Notes under the pieces: model-generated
What the model saw: only the letters and a program-made list of their open reading frames with translations
Databases searched by the model: none
What the model was told of the DNA's origin: nothing
Position numbers and translations under genes: made by a program
Shown: positions 1 through 5,716 of the stretch, one piece after another
How the letters are laid out: each line of letters starts with the position of its first letter
Position numbering within the stretch: position 1 is the stretch's first letter
Source of the DNA: Corynebacterium mendelii
GTDB lineage: Bacteria; Actinomycetota; Actinomycetes; Mycobacteriales; Mycobacteriaceae
Reading direction: 5' to 3'
Length of the DNA: 33,189 nt
Assembly: GCF_017307055.1 (NCBI RefSeq)
Contig: NZ_JAFLEQ010000003.1
Coordinates: forward strand, 686,871 to 720,059

Positions 1-389
1 CGGACACAACCGCGCGGCCGGTAGCCGGTATCGATCAGACGGGCCACCACCCCCGCCAGATCGTCGGTGATCCATTCACCGGCCAGATAGGATTCCGCCA
101 GACCCGTCCATCCGGCTTCGGCCACCCGGTAGAACAGCTCGTCAAACAGCACCGCCACCGACGGTTGCGGGCCGGACAAAGCGGGCAAAGACGGCCCGGA
201 ATCGGCTGTGCCGGCCACTGCCTGCGGTTGGGCGGCAAGAATAATCCCGCCCCGCCGGCATGCGGCGGCGAAGCGGCGTTCCTCCCGTGCCGCCCGCCGC
301 GCAAACAAACGGCCCTGGGGGGGATGGGCGACAGCTTCCCAGCGCTCCGGGTCAATGCCGGATAGATGCGGTCGCGTCGAAGAAGTCAT
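1..389 (-). CDS. Cyclopropane-fatty-acyl-phospholipid synthase, N-terminal part (cut by window edge)
   Basis: The reverse strand reads from an ATG at 389 off the left edge without a stop, giving 129 codons. Visible stretches are ARRAAREERRFAAACRRGG near residues 32-50 and a block GLAESYLAGEW ITDDL near residues 100-115. The second block is the GxxEAYMxGEWxxDDL signature that precedes the methyltransferase domain in Cfa/UfaA-type enzymes. This family uses S-adenosylmethionine to methylate unsaturated acyl chains of membrane phospholipids. The SAM-binding domain would lie beyond the window. The gene is divergent from ndh. No strong Shine-Dalgarno sequence is seen upstream of the ATG, so the exact start is uncertain. 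Confidence 0.75.
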   Translation of the reverse strand, partial: MTSSTRPHLSGIDPERWEAVAHPPQGRLFARRAAREERRFAAACRRGGIILAAQPQAVAGTADSGPSLPALSGPQPSVAVLFDELFYRVAEAGWTGLAESYLAGEWITDDLAGVVARLIDTGYRPRGCV

Positions 390-516
390 GGCGGGATGTG
401 GTGGTTTTCTTTGCGGGAGATAGAAAGCAGCGGCGCACCGCCCCTTCCCGGGGACCCGGGACAACGGTGGGCCATCGGCCGGAGGGCCGACGGGGCAAAG
501 TCTAGATGCCGCAGAA

Positions 517-572
517 CGCAAAGCGGCGGATGCCACGCGGCAGCTGCCACCGGCAGCGGCGGCAGCTTTGCG
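517..572. repeat. Nested inverted repeat in the cfa-ndh intergenic region
   Basis: CGCAAAGC at 517-524 is the reverse complement of GCTTTGCG at 565-572. Inside this pair lies a second perfect hairpin, GCTGCC (543-548) and GGCAGC (552-557), with a 3-nt loop. The element could fold as RNA on either strand. It sits between two divergent genes, where a terminator is not expected, so a leader structure or a small RNA is possible. The gap 390-787 holds no convincing gene. Confidence 0.45.
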
Positions 573-600
573 AACCCCTAACGCTTTTGTCCTGGTTTTT

Positions 601-632
601 CCGCAGGCCACCGCAGGCCACCGGCGGTGGCC
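601..632. repeat. Tandem decamer plus palindrome upstream of ndh
   Basis: The decamer CCGCAGGCCA occurs twice in direct succession (601-610 and 611-620). The second copy runs into a perfect palindrome, GGCCACCG (616-623), G, CGGTGGCC (625-632). The block ends 20 bp before a possible -10 hexamer for ndh, TATGAT at 653-658, so it occupies the -35 region. This is where an operator would be expected, but no regulator can be named. Confidence 0.4.
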
Positions 633-652
633 CGATCCCCGGCACCTATGGC

Positions 653-658
653 TATGAT
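653..658 (+). promoter_or_regulatory. Candidate -10 element for ndh
   Basis: TATGAT at 653-658 is a good match to the actinobacterial -10 hexamer (TANNNT). The hexamer 17 bp upstream (630-635, GCCCGA) is not a recognisable -35. Corynebacterial promoters often have poor -35 boxes, so this is only a candidate. It would give an ndh leader of about 120 nt. Confidence 0.3.
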
Positions 659-787
659 GGACCTCACGTTCACGGACGCAGCCAATGGTACGCCCAAACA
701 CAAGGGGTGGCCGCTGCTTCCCCGCGCGGGTCACCACCAACCGTTGCACCCCGCGGTTTACTCGACAAACGATTGGAACTCACCCAC

Positions 788-2206
788 ATGGTCGACACGC
801 CCTTCAGGCCCACCGGCTCACGTCCCCACGTCGTCGTGATCGGCTCCGGCTTCGGCGGACTGTTCGCCGTCAACAAGCTGAAAAAAGCCGACGTTGACGT
901 CACCCTCATTGACCGCACCAACCACCATCTTTTCCAGCCCCTGCTCTACCAGGTGGCCACCGGTTTGCTTTCCTCCGGTGAGATCGCACCAGCCACCCGC
1001 CAGATCCTCAAAGGCCAAAGCAATGTCCATGTGGTCAAAGGCGAGGTCCGGGACATCGATGTCGACAACAAGACGGTGGACACAGAGCTGGGTACTTTCA
1101 CCCGCCGGTACCACTACGACTATCTGATCATCGCCGCCGGTGCCGGCCAGTCCTATTTCGGCAACGACCACTTCGCCGAGTTCGCCCCCGGCATGAAAAC
1201 CATCGACGACGCCCTGGAAATCCGGGCCCGGATCGTCGGTGCGTTTGAACGCGCCGAACTCTGCGATGATCCGGAAGAACTCAAACGCCTGCTCACCTTC
1301 GCCATTGTCGGCGGCGGCCCCACCGGTGTGGAACTGGCCGGACAGGTCGCGGAGATGGCGCACCGGACCCTGCAGGGCGAATACTCGCACATCGATCCGG
1401 CATCGGCGAGGATTCTCCTGATCGAGGGCGCCCCGCAGATTCTGCCGCCCTTCGGCAAACGGCTGGGCAAAAACGCCCAGAAACAGCTGGAGAAACTCGG
1501 GGTGACCTGCAAGCTGAATTCAATGGTGACCAATGTCGACGAGCATGGGATCACCTTCAAATCCACTGTGGATGGCACCGAAGAAACCGTGCCCGCTTTC
1601 TGCAAAATCTGGTCCGCCGGTGTGCAGGCCTCCCCGCTGGGCAAACTCGTGGCCGACCAGTGCGGCGTCGAGGTCGACCGGGCCGGCCGGGTGCCGGTGC
1701 GCGACGATCTGACCATCGACGACAACCACGAGATATTCATCGTCGGCGACATGATGAGCTACAACCGGCTTCCCGGCGTCGCCCAGGTGGCCATCCAGGG
1801 CGGCGAATACGCCGCCGACACCATTATCGACCACATCGACAATCAGACACCGCCTGCGGCCCGTCCCGCCTTCTCCTACTTCGATAAAGGCTCCATGGCC
1901 ACCGTCAGCAAGTTCTCTGCCGTGGTCAAACTCGGCAAGGTTGAGGTCACCGGTTTCTTCGGGTGGGTGCTGTGGCTGGCGGTGCACCTGATGTTCATCG
2001 TCGGTTTCCGCAACCGTTTCATCGCCGCCGGCAACTGGGGCCTGAACGTCCTGTCGCCCAACCGCTGGCAGCTGGCCACCACCCGGCAGCAGATGCACGC
2101 CCGCACCGGCCTGCGCAAACTGGCCCGCATCAGTGACGACGACCTGATTGAAACCCACGACAACAGCCCGTTCAACCTTCACGAGGCGAAAAAACACACC
2201 GGCTAG
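788..2206 (+). CDS. ndh: Type II NADH dehydrogenase (NDH-2)
   Basis: This 472-aa protein is a non-proton-pumping NADH:menaquinone oxidoreductase that feeds electrons into the respiratory chain from the inner face of the membrane. It has the two Rossmann dinucleotide-binding motifs of the family: VVIGSGFGG at residues 16-24 for FAD and AIVGGGPTGVELAG starting at residue 172 for NADH. The quinone-site motif appears as AIQGG after FIVGDM. A hydrophobic stretch near residue 390 (WVLWLAVHLMFIVGF) fits the C-terminal membrane-binding region. The ATG at 788 was chosen because conserved sequence begins a dozen residues later and the length matches corynebacterial Ndh. The open frame extends upstream to 506, but that part is low-complexity and unlike the family. 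The gene stands alone and ends at a strong hairpin. Confidence 0.95.
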   Translation: MVDTPFRPTGSRPHVVVIGSGFGGLFAVNKLKKADVDVTLIDRTNHHLFQPLLYQVATGLLSSGEIAPATRQILKGQSNVHVVKGEVRDIDVDNKTVDTELGTFTRRYHYDYLIIAAGAGQSYFGNDHFAEFAPGMKTIDDALEIRARIVGAFERAELCDDPEELKRLLTFAIVGGGPTGVELAGQVAEMAHRTLQGEYSHIDPASARILLIEGAPQILPPFGKRLGKNAQKQLEKLGVTCKLNSMVTNVDEHGITFKSTVDGTEETVPAFCKIWSAGVQASPLGKLVADQCGVEVDRAGRVPVRDDLTIDDNHEIFIVGDMMSYNRLPGVAQVAIQGGEYAADTIIDHIDNQTPPAARPAFSYFDKGSMATVSKFSAVVKLGKVEVTGFFGWVLWLAVHLMFIVGFRNRFIAAGNWGLNVLSPNRWQLATTRQQMHARTGLRKLARISDDDLIETHDNSPFNLHEAKKHTG

Positions 2207-2226
2207 CGCCATCAGGCCGCCCGGCA

Positions 2227-2274
2227 GCGCGCGGCAGTCATCCGGGACCCCGTCACCGGATGACTGCCGCGCGC
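2227..2274 (+). terminator. Perfect 19-bp inverted repeat after ndh
   Basis: The arms at 2227-2245 and 2256-2274 are exact reverse complements (19 of 19) and enclose a 10-nt loop, 20 bp after the ndh stop codon. The stem is GC-rich. It is not followed by a T tract; the next bases are GTGTGTCGTTGCG. It most likely works as a U-less actinobacterial terminator or RNA 3'-end stabiliser. Confidence 0.75.
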
Positions 2275-2329
2275 GTGTGTCGTTGCGCCCCCACAGGCGG
2301 CCCCGGGTCCTTTTTGTGGGAACCAGTCC

Positions 2330-2382
2330 CCGCGGGTGCACCTTGTGCATCATCTGCACTCACTGCACCCCGTTACCCGCGG
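2330..2382. repeat. Symmetric four-copy GTGCA array inside a larger inverted repeat
   Basis: The pentamer GTGCA occurs twice in direct orientation and then twice inverted, with spacers of 4, 5 and 4 bases (GTGCA at 2336 and 2345, TGCAC at 2355 and 2364). The array is framed by CCGCGGGT (2330-2337) and ACCCGCGG (2375-2382). The whole can fold as one long hairpin in which the first GGGT may pair with either of two ACCC tracts. It lies over 500 bp upstream of pflB and after the ndh terminator. It may be a double operator or a structured RNA; I do not recognise it. Confidence 0.5.
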
Positions 2383-2419
2383 AACGGACTCGAAAAGACA
2401 CCGAACTCCCCCATAGTGA

Positions 2420-2509
2420 CCCCTGTTACGAAAGGGGCACCGGAATCCCGGTGAGCGGATGATTTCCAACTTCCGCCGTGCAGCCGCCCGCGACCCATGG
2501 CCCGGGCGG
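2420..2509. other. Cluster of short hairpins upstream of the pfl promoter
   Basis: Three local inverted repeats follow each other in non-coding sequence. They are CCCCT/AGGGG (2420-2424 and 2433-2437), CACCGG/CCGGTG (2438-2443 and 2448-2453, 4-nt loop) and CCGCCCG/CGGGCGG (2484-2490 and 2503-2509). The first two abut and could stack. Short ORFs here on both strands have no family features. With the GTGCA array this makes 2275-2595 a structured but unassigned region, possibly a small RNA gene or an upstream regulatory area. Confidence 0.35.
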
Positions 2510-2595
2510 AGTCGCTGTGACTGGGGCCGACCCACGCAATCGGGGGGCATTGGGGTATGAGACACGCGCGGGCGGAACGTGAGAAAAGACACACG

Positions 2596-2624
2596 TTGAC
2601 AGCTGTATCACACAGACCTATAAA
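2596..2624 (+). promoter_or_regulatory. Near-consensus promoter of the pfl locus
   Basis: TTGACA at 2596-2601 and TATAAA at 2619-2624 are separated by exactly 17 bp, the best sigma-70-type match seen in the window. Transcription would start near 2631, giving a leader of roughly 285 nt before pflB. The sequence overlapping the -35 and spacer (TGACAGCTGTATCACA, from 2597) matches the CRP/GlxR consensus TGTGANNTANNTCACA at 9 of 12 fixed positions. Carbon-source control by a GlxR-type protein is therefore possible, as an inference. Confidence 0.7.
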
Positions 2625-2657
2625 ACACCGCAGCTTGCTGAACAGGAGTTTATCTTG

Positions 2658-2720
2658 AATGAGCACCCGTGCTGATTGGTTTTGATTTATGCATCTCCAG
2701 ATAATTCAGCAATGCTCATT
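2658..2720 (+). promoter_or_regulatory. Two-part stem-loop at the 5' end of the pflB leader
   Basis: AATGAGCA (2658-2665) pairs with TGCTCATT (2713-2720), and GCTGA (2671-2675) pairs with TCAGC (2706-2710). The two helices are separated by a 5 by 2 internal loop and capped by a 30-nt AT-rich loop. The element would be transcribed about 25 nt after the predicted start. The surrounding DNA is less GC-rich than the window average. It resembles no riboswitch that I know. Confidence 0.45.
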
Positions 2721-2781
2721 TCTGTAGCCGCCCATCAGGCGTAACATGGCACAACGTAACCGCAATTCCGGTCGTCGTTAA

Positions 2782-2803
2782 CACCCCGCAAGGGGTGGCT
2801 TTT
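2782..2803 (+). promoter_or_regulatory. Hairpin with GCAA tetraloop and short T tract in the pflB leader
   Basis: CACCCC (2782-2787) and GGGGTG (2792-2797) form a 6-bp GC-rich stem closed by a GCAA (GNRA) tetraloop. GC and TTTT follow at 2798-2803. This is the form of a weak intrinsic terminator, located 115 bp before the pflB start codon. It could act as an attenuator in the long leader. Confidence 0.4.
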
Positions 2804-2917
2804 GGCGTGCGGAAAAACGATTTCACACTGTAACTGAGAGCGCCCGTTAGACGGTTTTCATCTCCGCCAGAGTTTCCGGGTGCCCGTTCACACGAAGGGA
2901 ACACAAAGGCAGCCACC

Positions 2918-5008
2918 ATGACACAGGTAGTTTCTGAAACAGGCACAAAGGCATGGGAGGGCTTTACACCCGGCCCCTGGTGCGACACCATCGACGTCCG
3001 CGACTTCATCCAGCGCAACTACACCCCTTACCTGGGCGATGCATCATTCCTCGCGGGTGCAACCGACAAAACCATGCGCATCTGGGAGCACCTCGAGTCG
3101 AAGTACCTGTCCGTGGAGCGGCAAAAGCGCGTCTACGACGTTGACTGCGACACCCCGGCCGACATCGATGCGTTCCCGGCCGGTTACATCTCCGATGATG
3201 ACGACGTGATCGTCGGCCTGCAGACCGATGTTCCGCTCAAGCGCGCCATGATGCCTTTCGGCGGCTGGCGCATGGTGGAAACCGCCATCAAGGAAGCGGG
3301 CAAGGAAGTCAACGAAGACGTCAAAAAGATCTTCACCCGCTACCGCAAGACCCACAATGACGCGGTCTTCGATATCTACACCCCGCGCATCCGGGCTGCC
3401 CGTTCCTCCCACATTGTCACCGGCCTGCCGGACGCCTACGGCCGCGGCCGCATCATCGGCGACTACCGCCGCGTGGCCCTCTACGGTGTTGACCGCCTGA
3501 TCGAGGACAAGGAAGCCGCCAAGCATGCCGTGGGTGCCCAGGGCTTCTCCGAGCACTGGTGCCGCTACCGCGAGGAGCACTCCGAGCAGATCAAGGCCCT
3601 GAAGAAGCTGAAGAAGCTGGCCGAGATTTACGGCTACGACATCTCCAAGCCAGCCACCACCGCCAAGGAAGCCGTCCAGTGGACCTACTTCGGCTACCTG
3701 GCCTCGGTCAAGAGCCAGGACGGCGCCGCCATGTCGATCGGCCGCCTGTCGCCTTTCTTCGACTCCTACTTCGAGCGCGATCTAGCAAAGGGCATCATCA
3801 CCGAGGAAGACGCCCAGGAGATTATCGACAACCTGGTGATCAAGCTGCGCATCGTCCGTTTCCTGCGCACCATCGACTACGACCAGATCTTCTCCGGTGA
3901 CCCCTACTGGGCCACCTGGTCCGATGCCGGCTTCGGCATGGACGGCCGGCCGCTGGTGACCAAGACTTCCTTCCGTCTGCTGCAGACCCTGCGCAACCTG
4001 GGTCCGGCCCCGGAGCCGAACATCACCATCTTCTGGGATCCGGAACTGCCCGAGGGCTACAAGGAATTCTGCGCCAACATCTCCATCGAGACTTCCTCGA
4101 TCCAGTACGAATCTGACCCGCAGATCCGCTGCAAGTGGGGTGACGACGCCGCGATTGCCTGCTGCGTGTCCCCGATGCAGGTCGGCAAGCAGATGCAGTT
4201 CTTCGGCGCCCGCGTCAATGCCGCCAAGGCCCTGCTCTACGCCATCAACGGTGGCCGTGACGAGGTCTCCGGCAAGCTGATCGTGCCCGATCACCAGGCT
4301 GTTGAAGGCGACGGCCCGCTGGACTTCGACGATGTGTGGCAGAAATACGAAGAAATGCTGGACTGGGTTGTCGGCACCTACGTCGAGGCCCTGAACATCA
4401 TCCACTACTGCCACGACCGCTACGCCTACGAAGCCGTCGAAATGGCGCTGCACGACTCCGACATCATCCGCACCATGGGCTGCGGTATCGCCGGTCTGTC
4501 GATTGTCGCGGACTCCCTGGCCGCCATCAAGTACGCCAAGGTCACCCCGATCCGTGACGAGTCCGGCCTGATCGTCGACTACAAGACCGAGGGCGACTTC
4601 CCGGTCTACGGCAACGACGATGACCGTGCCGACGACATTGCAGCCACTGTGGTCCACACCGTGATGGACAAAATCCGCGCCATCCCGATGTACCGCGACG
4701 CCATCCCCACCCAGTCCGTGCTGACGATCACCTCGAACGTCGTCTACGGCAAGGCCACCGGTTCGTTCCCGTCCGGCCACAAAGCCGGCACACCGTTCGC
4801 ACCGGGCGCCAACCCCGAAAACGCCATGGACTCCCACGGCATGGTCGCCTCCATGATGTCGGTCGGCAAACTCGACTACAACGACGCCCTGGACGGCATC
4901 TCGTTGACCAACACCATCACCCCCGAGGGTCTGGGCCGCACCAAGCAGGAGCAGGTCACCAACCTGGTCGGTATTCTTGACGCCGGATTCCTCATGGATG
5001 AGCGCTAG
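2918..5008 (+). CDS. pflB: Pyruvate formate-lyase catalytic core lacking the glycyl-radical segment (large part of a split PFL)
   Basis: PFL converts pyruvate and CoA to acetyl-CoA and formate by a radical mechanism in the anaerobic cytoplasm. This 696-aa protein is collinear with canonical PflB from its N-terminus (AWEGFTPGPW, then YTPYLGDASFLAGAT). It keeps GLPDAYGRGRIIGDYRRVAL, the catalytic pair Cys415-Cys416 in AIACCVSPM, and Arg432 in FFGARVNAAKALLYAINGG. It ends with TNLVGILDAGFLMDER, which corresponds to about residue 700 of the 760-residue E. coli enzyme. The C-terminal region with the RVSGYAV radical loop is missing and is encoded by the next gene. The stop codon TAG is followed by non-coding sequence, so this is not a simple frameshift. 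AAAGG lies about 9 bp before the ATG. No other full-length PFL is present in the window. Confidence 0.95.
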   Translation: MTQVVSETGTKAWEGFTPGPWCDTIDVRDFIQRNYTPYLGDASFLAGATDKTMRIWEHLESKYLSVERQKRVYDVDCDTPADIDAFPAGYISDDDDVIVGLQTDVPLKRAMMPFGGWRMVETAIKEAGKEVNEDVKKIFTRYRKTHNDAVFDIYTPRIRAARSSHIVTGLPDAYGRGRIIGDYRRVALYGVDRLIEDKEAAKHAVGAQGFSEHWCRYREEHSEQIKALKKLKKLAEIYGYDISKPATTAKEAVQWTYFGYLASVKSQDGAAMSIGRLSPFFDSYFERDLAKGIITEEDAQEIIDNLVIKLRIVRFLRTIDYDQIFSGDPYWATWSDAGFGMDGRPLVTKTSFRLLQTLRNLGPAPEPNITIFWDPELPEGYKEFCANISIETSSIQYESDPQIRCKWGDDAAIACCVSPMQVGKQMQFFGARVNAAKALLYAINGGRDEVSGKLIVPDHQAVEGDGPLDFDDVWQKYEEMLDWVVGTYVEALNIIHYCHDRYAYEAVEMALHDSDIIRTMGCGIAGLSIVADSLAAIKYAKVTPIRDESGLIVDYKTEGDFPVYGNDDDRADDIAATVVHTVMDKIRAIPMYRDAIPTQSVLTITSNVVYGKATGSFPSGHKAGTPFAPGANPENAMDSHGMVASMMSVGKLDYNDALDGISLTNTITPEGLGRTKQEQVTNLVGILDAGFLMDER

Positions 5009-5030
5009 ACCGGAAAAAACACCGCTGCCG

Positions 5031-5054
5031 CCCCGCCGCCATCCGGCGGCGGGG
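5031..5054 (+). other. Perfect 10-bp hairpin between the two PFL pieces
   Basis: CCCCGCCGCC (5031-5040) and GGCGGCGGGG (5045-5054) pair perfectly around a 4-nt loop, 22 bp after the pflB stop codon. There is no T tract after it. It may be a partial terminator or a processing and stabilising element that sets the ratio of large to small PFL mRNA. The rest of 5055-5190 contains no clear promoter. Confidence 0.55.
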
Positions 5055-5202
5055 GCGGGTACCGGTTGATTAAAGTCCATACACACCTGCCGGAGCAGGG
5101 ACCGTGATGTCCCCCAACCCGGCACCTGCCACAGGCGGGAACGCTTCATTTTCCGCCCGGCACGTCTTTTTCACATCCCACAACACCCAAGGAGACACCA
5201 CA

Positions 5203-5454
5203 ATGGCCACCAAGACTTTCGACGAGCGCCTCGCTGACATGAAGGCAAAGCGCAGCGAAGCCAACCAGGATGCCGGCCTTTACCACGCCAACATCAACGT
5301 CCTCGAGCGCAAGACCCTCGAAGACGCCATGGAGCACCCGGAGAAGTACCCGAACCTGACCGTCCGCGTGTCCGGCTACGCCGTCAACTTCGTCAAGCTG
5401 ACCGCCGAGCAGCAGCGCGACGTCATCTCCCGTACCTTCCACGCCGGCGCCTAA
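5203..5454 (+). CDS. Separate glycyl-radical subunit of pyruvate formate-lyase
   Basis: This 83-aa protein carries the C-terminal glycyl-radical domain of PFL. Residues 26-83 align with the last 58-59 residues of E. coli Pfl[21 protein letters not shown], then TVRVSGYAV with radical Gly58, then [13 protein letters not shown]. It starts with a charged extension of about 25 residues ([20 protein letters not shown]). The ATG at 5203 is preceded by a strong AAGGAG with ideal spacing, so it is translated independently. E. coli YfiD/GrcA is a similar stand-alone radical domain, but it repairs a full-length PflB and is longer (127 aa). Here the partner in the same locus has no radical domain of its own, so this looks like an obligatory subunit. 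The activase encoded next would install the radical on Gly58. Confidence 0.93.
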   Translation: MATKTFDERLADMKAKRSEANQDAGLYHANINVLERKTLEDAMEHPEKYPNLTVRVSGYAVNFVKLTAEQQRDVISRTFHAGA

Positions 5455-5509
5455 TTCACGCCCCACGCCGCCTGCTTGCCGGTGCTACCTCAGGCAGGTC
5501 GGCCCTTCC

Positions 5510-5543
5510 GCCCCCGCCGTGGTGACACCACCACCGCGGGGGC
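5510..5543 (+). other. 15-bp imperfect hairpin after the glycyl-radical subunit gene
   Basis: The arms 5510-5524 and 5529-5543 pair at 14 of 15 positions around a 4-nt loop (ACAC). It starts 55 bp after the stop codon and immediately precedes a second hairpin with a T-rich tail. Together they look like a tandem transcript end. Confidence 0.6.
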
Positions 5544-5545
5544 GC

Positions 5546-5570
5546 AGCGGGTAGCTGACCCGCTTGTTTT
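5546..5570 (+). terminator. Intrinsic terminator between the PFL small subunit gene and pflA
   Basis: AGCGGGT (5546-5552) and ACCCGCT (5558-5564) form a perfect 7-bp stem with a 5-nt loop, followed by TGTTTT. It lies within a few bases of the preceding 15-bp hairpin. It should reduce or stop read-through into pflA, so the activase may be expressed at a lower level or from its own start. Confidence 0.7.
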
Positions 5571-5716
5571 CCCCGCCCGGTGTTGTTCCACCCCGGGCAG
5601 ACGGTGTGCGGCCGTTTCCGTGAGATCCGGCCGGGCCACCAAGGCTCCCGGTCAGGCCGCGGCCGTCCCCCTTCTTTTTTGGTTCCACCCACCCCACAGT
5701 CCAGGAGGCCCCCACC

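Noticed and set aside
2400..2600. Cobalamin or ZTP riboswitch upstream of pflB
   Set aside because: Pieces such as CCGGAATCCCGGTG look suggestive, but the invariant cobalamin ACCTGCC box and the conserved ZTP core were not found in the right order.
3782..5149. 455-aa minus-strand ORF antisense to pflB
   Set aside because: Shadow frame with Val/Gly/Asp-rich low-complexity translation; pflB on the other strand is unambiguous.
2918..5454. Sequencing frameshift or nonsense mutation breaking a normal pflB
   Set aside because: The two halves are separated by 194 bp of non-coding sequence with a hairpin, and the second half has its own strong Shine-Dalgarno, start codon and N-terminal extension. 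No canonical residues are missing or duplicated.
5203..5454. Ordinary YfiD/GrcA spare-part protein
   Set aside because: YfiD coexists with full-length PflB and has a longer N-terminal domain. Here the partner lacks the radical segment, so a rescue role alone does not explain the locus.
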